Assembly: GCA_027605045.1 (NCBI GenBank)
Contig: JAQFWX010000172.1
Span: 1 to 64,000 of the forward strand
Length of the DNA: 64,000 nt
Origin: Phallus indusiatus
Lineage: Eukaryota; Basidiomycota; Agaricomycetes; Phallales; Phallaceae
Reading direction: 5' to 3'
The position numbers were made by a program, and so were the translations under genes. The notes under the pieces are model-generated. The model made no database searches. It saw nothing but the letters and a program-made list of their open reading frames with translations, and was not told the origin of the DNA. Every line of letters starts with the position of its first letter. Position 1 is the first letter of the stretch. Positions 22,900 through 36,106 of the stretch are shown here, in pieces.

Positions 22900-25800
22900 T
22901 CAGTAAGAATTCGTTTCAGGTTGTCCTACAAATTGATACGCAGCAGAATTCGGGTCCGCGGGATGATAAGCTTCTATCAGATCTACCGCGGATGGATATG
23001 GTTGCTGTTGCTGTTGCTGTTGTTGTTGTGTGGCACTATAATACATTTGCTGTTGCTCTCCTCCTTCTCCTCCTCCGGTCGGATGCGCACCTCCACCTTC
23101 TAGAAAGACAAATCTTTGTCCTGGAAACGGCTGTTTCCCCGAAGAATCGTATTGAACTTGCTGGTATTGATAACTCCCAACCGTACTGGCGGACGCAGGA
23201 TCAGCAGAAACATGACCATGACCATGCACTTGATCCATCGCGCTTGGCACACCACTCGCATCCACACCCGCAACTGCAACTGGGCTTGTATTGGTATACG
23301 CACTCGTATTCGAATGAACAGGCCATGAAAACCCAGGCATCATCACATTCTCCCACCACCGCGGGTTATTGATCGCCTGCATTGATAATATATACTCTTC
23401 AGTTGTGAGTGCGGGTAATGACATCGTATCATCGGTCATAAACACATCGGTATTGGCATTAACATTAGCATTGGTATTGACGTTTGTGTTGGCGTTGGCG
23501 TTGGCGTTGGCGTTAACGTTACGAAGAGGTAAACCTGTGCCGATATTAACAGCCTGAGGGTACACACTAACGTCCTCTCGATATTGATATTGAGGAAGCT
23601 GTGATTGCGACTGCGGTTGTGCATGTTGTTGACCATCAGAGAACACAGCTTCATCGACGGCTCGAGAAGGATAAGGATACTGTTGAGGCTCAGCCTGACC
23701 GCCGTGAGTCTGTCCCGATATATACCGCCCGTCATTAGTTGGCTTTTGGATATAATCAGACTGCAACGTCATCTGAGAATTCACATGATCGACCGAATCT
23801 CCGTTTTGTTGTCCATTCCACTGAGGTGCGTCGGGCTGAGGATGAACTGCTGCAAAATCTGTCGTCGACATCAAACCCGCGCCATGATCAGCATTACTTT
23901 GATCTTGATCCTGATTCTGATCCTGCTGCAGCTGCTGTTCATTAATTTTCTTCCTATCGGCGCCAACAGCACTTTTACTCCTCGTGGAAGACAATCCAGC
24001 CGAAGAAAACAATTTAGCCATTAATTCCGAGAGGAACCTCGAATAAAGCTTCGGTGTATGCTGTTCGTCCACGGTAACCTCTGCGGACCCTAGAAAACGG
24101 ATCAATTTCCTGACAAGAGTAGATATCTGGTCTTTATGTGCCCGTTTCACAATCTTGGCAAAGTCAGGCCGTAGCAGCTAAAATAATATCAATCAGAAAT
24201 TCTCTTGAGATTTTTTTTTTTGACTTAAGAGAGTTGTATGCCTACTTTGAGTAGAAAAGCAGCCGCAAATGCGGTGAAAACGAAGTACCCTGCAAAATAA
24301 CATAAACAAAAAACAGTTAGTTATCAATCCAGATGATCGACTTCGATCAGGTTTGAAGGCGAGGGAAAAATAACTCACCGTCCGGGGAAAACCGCATATA
24401 ACCCATCGGTGCTAGAATATCTATCATGCTCGTAATTACGGCACATGCAGCATCGAAACACTTCAGTATTAATATAGGATCGGCGGTAAAAAAAATAAAA
24501 CAATTGATTTTAAGCGTGTTCATTCGGTTACGTATAAAATAGAGAAATTAGGCTACTCACGTTTTGAAAGAAGATATCCCCCCTTTGCAATGCACCCTGA
24601 TCAACCGCCTGTTGAAATCCAAAGGAGAACATGACAAGGCGATAATAATTGATGACACTATGAAACAAAGAAACGTAATTCATTTTACCCCCGTTTAATG
24701 CTTGTTTTTGCTCGGCCTAACTTACAGGGGTAAAAGGCCTGTGCGAAATACGCATCCGGAGTCTGATCATAGAGAAGGGTGAACCGGTAAACAAAAGCCC
24801 CGTTTTCCATAAATGGAAATTTTATGTAGATTTACTCACCGTTTTTGTCTGAATCTTGATTGTATCGTTCCGCAATTCGGGCATGAACATCCTCCAACTG
24901 GTCATTGAAATCTAGCGTGACGCGTTTATAAAAGCGAAGGTCCTGGGAAATGCGCAAAAACAACATGATATAAAAATAAAAGGCAGCAGAGGGAGAAAAA
25001 ATTCAGAGGTAAGTAAGGACGATGTTCGCCGGATTAACAAGAGAGAGAATAATAAAGGAAAATTTAAATCAAGGTATAGTAACGAAAAGTTTTTTTAAAA
25101 GCAAAAAAAAACGATCCACTCACTCTTTTACCTTCCGCATCACCTCTAACAGCCTCATGAAACCGACACATGAGACGGAGTGCCTCCGTATACGCACACA
25201 GATGGACATCGTACGGATGATTATACCGCGAACGCGTATACCACCCCGTCATATCCGGACTAACGATATCATGGCTCAACATTGCAGGTCGTCCGAGAAG
25301 CGTGCTCATCGAGCAGTCGAGATTATAACAATTCAACCACGCTCTCGTTCGATTCAGACTTTCGCGCTCGTACTTTTCATTCGGAAGGTTTGATAGCGAG
25401 AGAGGCCTGTGTATATTCAAGTCGAGTGCGATCCTGGTGTGTGTAGCTGTCAGTTTCGGAAATAGGGATAGACGGAAAAACAAAAAAAAAACAGAAAAAA
25501 AAACAGAGGACTGCCCTACCTGATAGCCAATTCAAGGTACAGCCTCGACCGATCTTCTTCCCATTTCTTAGCTGGCATAGAAAAAGTACTAAGCAGGATG
25601 TAAGCCTGGCATAATTCAACGGTTTTCCAGCCGTTGACGAGGTATGATCCTGCCAGCACTTTTGCGAGATGCATGGCATATTTGTAGATGGCTCGTCTTG
25701 GTGTGTAATATCGTGATGCGATGGCGCAGACTGGGGGGTGGAGATTTAAAGGAACAGAGAAAGGGGTTATAAAAGTTGACATAGAAGGGTTGGAGAAGGT

Positions 25801-27677
25801 CCGCCACTCACTGACTGTGAATAAAAAGGGTGATCTGCTGAATGTGTTGGCGGGGGTGTGCAGAACTGGATCCAGGATAGAAACAAATGCCTGGAAGGGG
25901 CTGGGAAACATTTTGCGTACGATAAGTATATCAACTTACGTTCATCCTTTGGAAATAGCTGAATAAATTTTCCTCAACACGGGAAATATTCTTCGATGGG
26001 CACAAATGAAAACATACATCTTAAATAGCTCATCAACATCGTCCAGCGTAATCAAACCATACAACAACATATCCGGCACAGGCTCCCGCTCGATATAAAA
26101 TCGCCGCTGATCAATATCCGACGCGGGACCGGGATTGAAATACTTGGAATGGGCGACACCAACTTCATCCTCGTTTTCATCTGTATCAACATTCTCCCCG
26201 TCTTTATAACGGTGGTCGCCGCCGTCGTTACCTTCGTCGTCGTCGGACCTAAGACCTCCTTCCGAGCTGTCACGCAAAGGACCATTCCCACCCTCACCCC
26301 CACTCCCACTCCCACCCCCACGGGCACGACGTCTACGGAGATCTGCAATATAGCCGACAGGGACAGGCATAGAAGGAAGGTGGTGTACCAAAATAGGATG
26401 TAACTGCGGTAGAACGCCTTCTTCATATTCGACATCGTCCACACCCGTACTACTCTCACGTGTGCGTGTGCTCGTGGTTATTCTAGACCCAGGTCCTAGT
26501 AAATTCGGATCCGGGCGTGAATAGTACGAGCCTGAACCTGAACTTGAACCCGAACCTGAACCAGCAGCGTCTTCCCTTTCTCTTTCCCTTTCCGTTCTCA
26601 CCTGCTGCTGCTCAGGCAGCCCTTGAAGTTCCGTAGACGGAGCCGTCCAATCATTATTCGCATCAGGCGGATACCGCTCGTATAATTTCTGAATCCAAGT
26701 TTGCGTGTTTTGATTGGGCGGTGTATCTTTATGAGATGCGGTATTCGAATTGAGAGAATCAAAGTCTCCAATTTTGAATTGTGGGACGATCCCGCGCTTT
26801 TTAATTTCTTGGAGCAATGCATCGATTGTGGCTTCTTTATCGCGCAGTCGGGCAAGTAATACTTCATGTCTAATTCAAAAAATCAAAATACGGTTTTAAT
26901 TTATTATTTCAATTCTGTTTGTTATTAAAAAGATATACATACTTGTGCTCGGTTTTTTTTCGACCTTCAAATACACATATTCTCTCTTTAACTTTACAGC
27001 GTCGACACATGTTTATTTCAGGAATAAATTCGCATTTGGTTTTGAGCTTTTTGCATTGTCGACAAGCGCCCGAACTGAAGAGCGTTGAAACGAACATATA
27101 AGAAGTTTGATATTAACACTACGAGAAGAGGAGCATGAACTTACAATCGTCGTATACTGTGTTCTGGAACCTCGAAAAAATCATCGTCATTGTCTTCGAA
27201 TTCAACACCTTGCAAGTCTCTTGGATCCCTTTTTGGGGCCACTGATATGGAGGAACTGTTATTGAGAGTGGGATTGGAGTTGAGGTTGAGGTTGAGATTG
27301 TGATATACGGCAGACGAATATGCATGGTGTGCCCATTGATTTGGCAGTACATGTTGATGGCTCTGGTTCTGGTTCTGTTGCGATTGATGTACTAGACGAT
27401 TTGGATTGGGGAATTCTGGAGAAGAAGCAATACTGCTTTGAGTGCTCGAAGAAGCCTGTCGGGTTTGAATCGTGTTTACGTGAACAAAAGCATTATGATC
27501 GGCGTGAACATTCATAGGATTGGAATTGGCATAAGTCTTTATTATGGATGCTGGCATTACCGCTTGTAAAGAACCACTAGTGTCAATGGGGTTTTCGTAC
27601 ACCCTCGTGGCAGCAACTCCGTAGTATTGGGGAACCCCGGTCGGTTTTGACGCTGTCCAAGGTCGCGCAGCCATCAT
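22900..27677 (-). CDS. Zn2Cys6 fungal transcription factor
   Basis: A long sequence-specific regulator. The start MMAARPWTASKPTG leads to a Gln/Asn/Ser-rich region with NLNLNLNSN repeats, then the binuclear zinc cluster ACRQCKKLKTKC...NMCRRCKVKERIC at about 27065-26965: six cysteines in C-x2-C-x6-C...C-x2-C-x6-C spacing. A coiled-coil-like segment (HEVLLARLRDKEATIDALLQ) follows, then acidic, Gly/Ser-rich low complexity and the fungal-specific TF domain (LELAIRIALDLNIHRP, GRPAMLSHDIVSPDM). The last exon (24150-22900) begins with conserved KLIRFLGSAE and HTPKLYSRFLSELM, then a long Asn/Gln-rich tail with Asn-Ala repeats and a poly-Gln run near 23000. It resembles PriB-type basidiomycete regulators; targets are unknown. 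Confidence 0.85.
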
Positions 27678-28875
27678 TGATTCCTAATTTCTATATGAGA
27701 TGCGGCGCGATGGGAGAACGGGGAAAAAAAGAAAGAAAAGAAAAAGAAAAATATGCGAGAAAAGCGCGAGATTTATAAGACAAACCTAAAGAGAAACTAA
27801 AACTAGACCGAGAACGAAGAGAGAATGGAAATCGACAATCGTCAAGAGCCGAGAGTTTAAACTGGCATATTTTTTTTTGCGATTTGATTAATTTCGTATT
27901 TCTGTTAGGGCTCTCGGCAAAGCTCTCGGTCTCAATAGCCCGGTGGGTGTGACACTTGCTGAAATAAATGTCACACACAGAGATCTCCTTGTAATAATTT
28001 CTCGATCCTACAGCGAACATTTGAATGCACCGGAAGCATAATCCATAACCCATTGGATGGGCATGCCAATGCTGTGTATGTTCTGATTTCGACACGAAGG
28101 GAATCGGATTCACTGGTGCTGGCATTGGCAAGATATAGTACGACTCGGATTATCTTTTACACAGAGGTAACTATTAAGATCTGAAATAGTCTCTCCTCGT
28201 GTGGAGTGGAGGGAACTCAGAAGAGTACCGATCTGGCACGGACCCTGCAAGTGTGTTACGACGGAACGATGACCTCACCGGTAATCATCGTCGATTCGAG
28301 CTCGTCGAGAGTTGCGGATGCATTTCTTAAGCTCAAACTTTCAAAGTGAATTTTGTTACTTCTACATAATAAATAAAGAGTATCCGACATTCATTATAAC
28401 TCTAATAAACTGCTCAACTGAAGATTGGTTTTGGTCTACACATCACCCCGTGAGAACACGTATCGATATCTCTCGTACACATGCCCCACCGGCACATAAT
28501 AGAGTCCTGCAGATTCGCAAACTGAGACCGGCCCTGGTACTCTATAAATCGATTGAAGGTTCCTTGGCCTTAAATATAAACTTCTCCTGACCCATCAGTT
28601 CAATTCAAGCAAGTTCATGCAACCCTTAGCCTAGTATTTAAATCTATCTCTTTCTTCACTGTTGTTCTAAATATAATATGTGGGCTGTCACCGATACCGG
28701 CACTTCTCAAGTTCCTAATCCTTGATAACTTATTTCAACCGTGCGTGAATGAATGAATGAAACCCAGGATTTCATCGTCATGGTATTATGTATTACTTTT
28801 GTCGTTGTTGCCGCTGAAGGTAAAAATAAGATTACAGATGCCGATACATACTTCAAAGGGAAAGGAGAGATAAGA
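27678..28875. other. Intergenic, 1.2 kb
   Basis: Promoter side of the Zn2Cys6 gene and 3' side of the membrane-protein gene. Purine-rich (GAAAAAG) runs around 27720-27760. No gene seen. Confidence 0.5.
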
Positions 28876-30341
28876 TCACGTTCGACTATACGCCCGCTCC
28901 AAAATCTTTTGAACACGTAAATACGGATCTCGCAAACCCGTTCCGAGTCCAATATCCTTGGTATGAATAACAGTCGAATACACAGGAACAGGAACACACC
29001 CAGTAGTATTACGACATTTACTCTCCTCAGATCCAGGTGTGCTGCTAGCGCTAGTGATTGCTGGAATAGGCGTTGTCGACCTGCTGCTGCAATCCACAGC
29101 AGCACGCAATTCGTGCATCCCAAGATCGAGCGGGCCAACGTCCGTAGAAAACTCCGTTTTTTCCAAGAAGACAGACTCCGGGCTATAGAGAATCGAGGAA
29201 CTCAGGGAAGTATGGCGTGGCTGGTGGGAATCTTCAGGTGTCGAGAATCGCCGGTCTTGCGGTAGAATAGCAGCAGTACGACGGCACGGAGCCGGCGGTC
29301 CGGAGATAGTGGTGATGGAAGCTCCAGCTGTATATTGCACCGGAACACCAGCATTGCGATGTGTTGGATTGTTTATGGAGGGACTAGTCACTGGAAAAGG
29401 CGCAAGTGGCGGAAGCTGTGGTAATGGTCTCCGTGGCTGTCCTTGTCCCTGAACGTGAACCACCGGTGGCGTACCAGCATGTACGCGTGGTACATACCCA
29501 CCCGCAAAAGTACGAGACCCTGCTTCACCACCACCATTACCATTACCATTACCATATCGCGCACCACCATCCGCATACTTCATTGCCATAACCGATGTCC
29601 TCTTCCAAAATGAGATCGTCCGACTTACAGATCGCGGCGGAAGTCCAGTCCTACTCTTCACATTGACTCTCGGACCCCACATCCGATTCGGCCGAACGTC
29701 GTTTGTGGGTACGTTAGCCAGCTTGAGATTCAAGTCCTCCTGAGCTCTTGAAGAAGAGAAAAGACGTGCGCAGGGAGACTCGGCAAGCTGAGTAGCAATC
29801 ATACTATCGTCCACTTCTCCGTTGTCGTCATTTTGCGAGATGACCTGATGCTGACGGGCACTGCTGCTCCGTCGACGGGTTTGTTGCGTCTGAAAAAGAG
29901 ATGTTTATATGTGTAATACAGGGTTAACCAACGTAATAAAATGCCCACCTGCATCCTATGCGACTTTCCAAACGGATCCAGAAGCGGAATATCACCATAA
30001 TAGTATCTTTTATGGACTGCGGACTGAGTTACAATCTCGATATGTTTTTCTTCGTCTTGGCCTGGAGATGCAACGTAAGGAATGACGGTATTTTTCTCAG
30101 ACTTTTCTTCTTCTTCTTCTTCTTCTTCTTCCTGTGCGAGTAACATGAGTTTCTGACGCATTAGACGACGACCAGCTGTGGAACCACGTTTGTTGAAGGC
30201 GACACGCAGGAAGAAATACCACACTCCGCATCCTGCCAAAAAGGCGATGACAGAACATATCAAAATTAACGATAACGGGGAAAGGGAGATTGATCCAATG
30301 GAGTGATGATATTGAGAGGATGTATTGTTAGAGTCTGACAT
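28876..30341 (-). CDS. Single-pass membrane protein, low-complexity cytoplasmic tail
   Basis: From ATG 30341 the product begins MSDSNNTSSQYHHSIG, a short Asn/Ser-rich N-terminus likely outside or lumenal, then one membrane helix (LSLILICSVIAFLAGCGVWYFFL). A basic patch (NKRGSTAGRRLMRQK) follows, consistent with a cytoplasmic C-terminus, then a run of nine Glu (GAA/GAG repeat at about 30105-30132). After one intron (to about 29891) comes a long Pro/Gly/Ser-rich tail with RPLPQLPPLAPFP and HTSLSSSILYSPESVF. It ends KILERAYSRT. I recognise no named family. The layout resembles fungal single-pass surface sensors, but with a short ectodomain; this is inference only. Confidence 0.7.
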
Positions 30342-30360
30342 GTCGAAACACCAAGGCGGG

Positions 30361-31445
30361 TTAACATGCAAATAAATCCCAACTGTTGGATATTCCGGCT
30401 CCACCACTAAGTCCTTTGAGCTTTCCTATAGTAATTCTGCCTTCCACTGCGGATATGGAAAGATCGCAAATGGGGTTTTCAAGCGACAGTCCGGCAGCGA
30501 TGAATCTTGAACGTCTGATGAGATGGAATGATGGGGTGTGTAGCGCAGAACGGAATGTATTTCGCCAGAATGAGCACGGGCGCACTATGCGAGCGAGTAT
30601 ATGCCATGAATGAATGATTTATGTATTGAAAATAAGGATAGGAATGGTGCTTACGAAGTGGAGGCGGGGGTAGCAAGACTAGCGTTCCTTCTTCGTCTTC
30701 GTCTACGGTAACTGTGCGACCTTTTTTCAGACACGAACGCCGTTTCTTGGAGGGTGTTGTTGGAGGCGATGGGTCATCAAGAGAATTGAACAACGTGACC
30801 TGTGTCGTTGGCGAGTTTTGGGGACTGTATCCGAATCGACGGGCGAATTCCTTGTCTTGAGAAAACGCGGAAATTCGCTTGTCGGTCTGGTCTGGGAAGA
30901 TTGCTGTGATAATTCCGTAAATGACAATAGCTGTAGATGGGGGAAAAAAGCATACAGTGGTATTGATGCTGTTGCTGCTGCTGCTGTTGATGGTGTTGAT
31001 GTTGTTGATGCTGTCGAGCAATGTGTTTGGCGTCCACTGATAAGGTATTAGTACGCGCTCATTACAAAATAAAATAAAGTAATGTACAAGGGGACAATAA
31101 ACTTAGGTTAAGGTTGTGCGGCGATGATGGTGGTGGTTGAGTGTTGGAAGTTACTCTCGAAGAGACTTCGAAATCAGCTTCAGCCTCTATTTTGGCAGCT
31201 TCAAGCCCGTCAACTGATACCTGTCCTTCAGCTTTAACTCTACCGCCTACTCGCTCTTCCCCTTCTCCTTCAACATTAACAACCACAACATGATGGTTGA
31301 TAGGTTTATCCGTGGCTTTTAACTGCAACGAATACTCCCTTCCGTGTCTTTTTTGTTTCAGCATACGGTTATTGAGACCTCCATTCTCTCCTTCCACGAC
31401 CGACACATGCGACAACTTGAGCGTTGCAGGTGGATTTGACACCAT
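30361..31445 (-). CDS. Low-complexity protein with poly-Gln and Pro-rich motif
   Basis: From ATG 31445 (MVSNPPATLKLSHVSVVEGE) an Asp/Glu/Val-rich region leads, after an intron with a perfect TACTAAT branch site, into a His/Gln-rich run (HQQHQHHQQQQQQQHQYH). A second intron then gives DKEFARRFGYSPQNSPTTQ, PSPPTTPSKKRRSCLKKGRT and VDEDEEGTLVLLPPPP. The pattern suggests a phosphorylated, disordered regulatory protein. The last exon is uncertain: the frame chosen ends at a TAA at 30361, only 19 bp before the start of the gene at 30341. The two could be one transcription unit or a single gene whose last splice I misread. No named domain. Confidence 0.55.
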
Positions 31446-32911
31446 TCAAGAGCATCAAGTAGAGACGAGGAGAGAAAGAAAATTGAATGAAAAAAATGGA
31501 TCTGACAAATCACATGGACGGTGATGGCGCCGTGGAAAAACCCCAACCCTAACCTGCCGAACGCTTGCAGCGAGTCGACCCTGATCATGCTTCCGTTTAC
31601 TCCATGTGAGTTACCGTTCTGTCAAGCATCTGTTGTGTGGCATTTTTTTCTTGTTGTGGATTTACAACCGTACGGATGATTAGGTCAAGGTAAGCATCAT
31701 TTGCCTAGGGATGACAGCGCAGTGACTTCTACAGAAGGCATAGAGCGAGGGAAGGGGAGGTCAGCATAGTGTAATATTCTAGGAAGACATGTTTTGACAT
31801 AGAACGATCGGAGGATATCCTGATTGTGACAACAATTTACGAAACGCTATACCCCTCGCTTGAGTTCAACTCGACACGCATAGTCATTTTCATTACGTTC
31901 CGCTCATATTTCACGATCGAATGGGACTCGTGTGGTCGATATTTTTAGCTTCGGTCATGACGACAGTCTGAATCACCCTTCGACGACAAAGTGTACCATA
32001 TTTAGTCTGCTATCATCAAACAACGTACGATGAAAGTCTTTCGTCCGTGGTGAAGCACCCAATGTACACAGGTATGTTGATATGCTAGATCTTCCAGGTG
32101 TTCATCTCAGTAGGTTGTATTATTGTCGCGAAGGTCGATTGTGAAGCTGGTTCAATTGAAAACTCAGTCTAGAGATTTTTCAATTTAAGGCACCAAGGCC
32201 TAAAGCCTGAAGGATTGGCTGATTCACCCACCGAGCGACTGAATGGCGGAATTTGGACACTCGCTATAATTTTCGATACACGCACACCTCACCTGACGTA
32301 TGTACATATGGTGTTACGCAGAAGAGCTGGTTCTCAATAGAAACAATCAACTTAACTCCTTGATCTTATTATTTTCAGACAAATAACACCGGTGGGCATG
32401 AAACAACTCGACCTTCTGTGATCGAAGGTATCCGAGTTGAAACCGCCTCTAAAACCGAGATTTGCAGCATGGTTATCCGAGAAAGTAACTCATGTCATTT
32501 TAAATTGCCGCTACCCAAAAAATATGTCCCTGAAGCCCGTCCTTTTAGCAGAGGCGATTCATCCCCTTTGCTTCGCGACAGCCAGTGTGTTATTAGTGAG
32601 TGAATATTCCGAACTTGAAATGTTACTCGGCGAAGTGCCTACTGTTGCATCTACGCTTGATTTGCGCGGTACTCCATCATCACGCATGAGCTGACACGGC
32701 AGTGGCGCGGTTGAAGTGGATTCAAAAAATACTCGGTCCTCAGTGTCAACGCAGTACCAGTCTCATGGCTCTTGCCTACCGCCGCGCTTGGGAAGTTTCA
32801 AGATGGGGGTATCTATGTGCTTCAGACCCGAAACCCAGATCAATGATAGGCTGCGGTCCTGCTGGCATTTGGACGCATCAATTTTTTTAGTACCTGCTGC
32901 TTTGCGTTTAA
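31446..32911. other. Intergenic, 1.5 kb
   Basis: No frame with recognisable domains. The short frames at 32418-32890 show no family motif and are probably chance. Confidence 0.5.
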
Positions 32912-32918
32912 TATAAAA
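32912..32918 (+). promoter_or_regulatory. TATA box of the small secreted protein gene
   Basis: TATAAAA lies 60 bp upstream of ATG 32978, which supports that start. Confidence 0.45.
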
Positions 32919-32977
32919 ATGTAAGCCCTGGTTAGTTTGAGCACAACGTCAGATCTTCACATTTCTTTTCACTCCTC

Positions 32978-33383
32978 ATGTTTAAACAGGCCTTATTATT
33001 TTTCTCTCTCTCTTTCTTTGTTAATTTTGCTCTCACGGCAACCATACCAGCTAACCTGGATTGGAGCATCGGCGCAGTCAGCAGGCCCTTTGAATCACGG
33101 TCCACCTCAGAAAATTTGGTGGAACGCTTGCCTGACAACGATTCCTATATTATAGAGGCTGGTTCGAAATTTTAGCTGTTTCGGGAAATAACATTATGAT
33201 TTCTCAATCCTTACTACAGATCCCGGATGTTTCTCCGGAATGCATGCAGCAACAGGGGGAGAGTTGGCAGAATGTCAACGTTTCCATACGGAAAGAGACT
33301 TAATAAATCCCGATCTTGGTGTTTCCGGTCTCGAAAATCCAGACGAGATTTTCCGTACTACTTGTATGCTTTTTTCTGACTAA
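32978..33383 (+). CDS. Small predicted secreted protein
   Basis: ATG 32978 begins MFKQALLFFSLSFFVNFALTA, a textbook signal peptide, then TIPANLDWSIGAVSRPF. A plausible intron (58 bp, starting gttcga in GAGGCTG|, ending ctacag) joins DNDSYIIEA to DPGCFSGMHAATGGELAECQ and ERDLINPDLGVSGLENPDEI. The last exon could stop at the TAA at 33381 or use a strong donor (gtatgc at 33365) to a different end. Length is about 115 residues with three Cys in the mature part. I do not recognise a family; effector-like size and secretion are noted but function is not assigned. The donor is weak, so the exon join is tentative. Confidence 0.5.
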
Positions 33384-34305
33384 CTCGTACTTGTAGCTAA
33401 TCTCACCCGCTAAAGCTGTCGTTGAACTACCGCCCAGCCGGTTAGTCTGAGTGAGAGTATATGTAGCTAAGCGAAGTCTAGGACTCGGACGGTATAATTG
33501 AGAAATTTGTGAATTCAAAGTTGAAATCAATGTCAAATGTCTATTGAGTATATTATTTGTGCGAACTGTTGTCGTGAATGAAAAAGCATGTCATAATAAA
33601 ATATTTTTACCCCACTGTCCGCTAAAACCACATGTCCGTTTGAAACACCACACTAGTCATCGTAGGTCTCGCTCTGAGCCGTACTACTTGAAACGTTATT
33701 GTCACTTTCTTTTATTGACTAATCGTTGTGACACTGGTTTATTTATTCACCAAAGACTATGAATTTACAGTTCGAAACCATCGCTGGCAGTAATGAAGCT
33801 GTGACAAAAATCTTTAATGGTTTATATCAAGGCGCGTTGTGTTTTTTGGGTTTATATTTCAATTCAAACGTTAAAAACGCGATCTAAATGCCTTGATTTA
33901 CTTAAATAAATAATTATAAACCACCAAAGATTGTTGTAAAGTAACATTCAAATTCGCTATGCTGTAGCGGTCCGTCCGGCGTCTTCAAAAGATAAGCTGT
34001 CATTTATTTGAGCTGCGACGAAAAAATGTTTAGTAACAAGGAAAAAATATTTTCCTGCAATACTCAATTGTTCAATTTGCATTCCCCAGCGACCCACAGG
34101 TTAGTCTCCGATATCCCTCAGTTCCCACCTCGACTCATCGACATGCCAATGGTCGCTGTATATGTCTCTATCGCGAATTCGAAGTGTGGCCAAGATGTTT
34201 CTGAAAACCACCAACCATCATTTGAGAATATTGATATAAATGTCATTGTTTTAGATTTGCACCTATAATTTCATTCCTCGTCTTTTCACTTCGACACGTA
34301 CCATC
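33384..34305. other. Intergenic, 0.9 kb
   Basis: AT-rich with no convincing frame. Contains the promoter of the DUF6533 gene. Confidence 0.5.
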
Positions 34306-36106
34306 ATGTCGAATCCACTAGAACATGTACAAATGGCGTTCGCCAGCTTCACTTCCCAACTGGATGATGGTTACCGTACTCGCCGAGTAGCATGTTCGTC
34401 AATAACGTTAATTGCTTTTATATCTTGCTTGACCCAGACCGAACACTAGGTGGAATACTTGCTTTGCTCATATTCGATATTTTCCTTACCTTGCAGGCAG
34501 AGGTAAAAAATTCAGACATGATCACTCATTGAAAACTTATTCAAAAAATTCAAGATTTTTTACATCTGGAGGTCGGTGAATTTTCAGCCTTTGTTAACCT
34601 GTGCAACATTTCTCAATTTCTTGATTTTCCCTCAAGACGACCTTGGTCTCTGTTTAAGACTTTATATGTAATTTCTCGATACGCACCCATTGTGATGCCA
34701 TGGTATGTTGAACACTTTGAGGTCGTACGGTCTGAATTGACGGGTGGAGAACTGTAGCTTTTTAATAGGTAAGATATTTGAATCGACTTAGTTGTGATCG
34801 TTTGCACATTATTGACCGCGGATATCAGCCCCTGCTTTAAACACGCCAGACGTACGTAAAAGCTGCTCTTAAACTTGCTTAACGTAAATATTTTTGCAGT
34901 AGTCCGTATTCCGTCTCACGTTACATGTTAATTAACCTTGCGGTCTCAATGTTTTGGGATAATTTAGTTGCCCCGGTTTCATATGGTATCTGTTTTTGTA
35001 CGTCCTGTATTCTATGCGCTGATATCACTAGAAGCCTTGAATAATTGTCTCATGCATAGAGGAACAACAATGCTGTGTATTTTCCCATCGGACTGCTTGC
35101 TCGCTTTAAGACTGGATAGACTCTACACGTCACAGGCGAGTAAGTTGAACATAATCTCACATCCGAGCCTGTCAGATTCTTACTCGTGATTTTCAGTCAA
35201 GAAATTTCTCATTGCTACCTTAACATGTATGCTTTTCTTTTCTGGTTTTTCGGACTTTTATTCATATTGTGCGTGCGAGTCGTGCAGGTGAAGCAACTGT
35301 ATGTCGCATCTTCGTTAGCTTTGTCATGAATATTATTAGCTGAACAATATCTGTTTCGAAACAGGGGTATATATTATTAGTCGTCTTAAATTTAGCACGG
35401 ACGAAGACTTCGGTGGTCAGTGTGCCGACTTCGACCCCTCTCGTAACATGCATTTGGAAGGAAGCTTTTATCCCATCAAAATTCCTTCGAATGAGCCTAG
35501 GGTTCGTACGTTCACAGGTTACCCAACAAGATTCTATACATTCACAACCACTAGGATCCCTTCTGTAGTAGTTGGAGGTGCGTTTGTCATCGGGTTTTAC
35601 CATCGAATTTGTCCTCAAGTTAATCTATTTGTCCCCAGGCTTATTCTCTTGGTTTGCCATTTGCGCATTTTACAGACATCTTTGCCTTAAGAAAACTTTG
35701 AACACCCACCGATCATTAAGAGAAAGTGGGGCTTTTGCGCCAATATTTATTATTTTGGTTCGCGATGGTGTCGTGTATTATCTCATGTGAGTTTCGCCTT
35801 ATGAATGTCGTTTTAATTTCTGATAGATAATCAAAAAAAAGGAATTTCAGTTGCGTTTTATCCTTTTGAAAATGTCTGGTTATAATTCAAAAAATATTTC
35901 TCTAGTGAGTGTGATTGCAAGCTTAGTACTTTTTTGCGTGTATGGAGAATCTACCACGGTCTTCATCGCTCCATTGTAAGTGCAGGTAACTGGGTTATTC
36001 AAGTTGCATTCAATCCGTATTTACTTTTAGAATCATTGCGGCTACTTCCTCCGTTGTTGTTAGTGTTTTACTATTCTTCCAACTTGAACTTGGCTCTCAT
36101 TACTGA
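34306..36106 (+). CDS. DUF6533-type seven-helix membrane protein
   Basis: This family is expanded in Agaricomycetes and has a GPCR-like topology; its ligands are unknown. ATG 34306 opens MSNPLEHVQMAFASF. Spliced exons then give GILALLIFDIFLTLQAE, matching the family's LLLYDxxLTLDxEV motif, then FYIWRRPWSLFKTLYVISRYAPIV, matching its W...PWS..K.L...RY block. Later helices include KKFLIATLTCMLFFSGFSDF, then a loop, and LRESGAFAPIFIILVRDGVVYYL, which matches the conserved RDG-x-x-YF motif. A last helix (VLFCVYGESTTVFIAPL) and C-terminus ending LFFQLELGSHY complete it. At least eight short exons, so individual joins are approximate. It lies beside other surface or secreted genes. Confidence 0.75.

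Noticed and set aside
32418..32890. Short frames suggesting a retroelement remnant
   Set aside because: No reverse-transcriptase, integrase or Gag motif could be seen.
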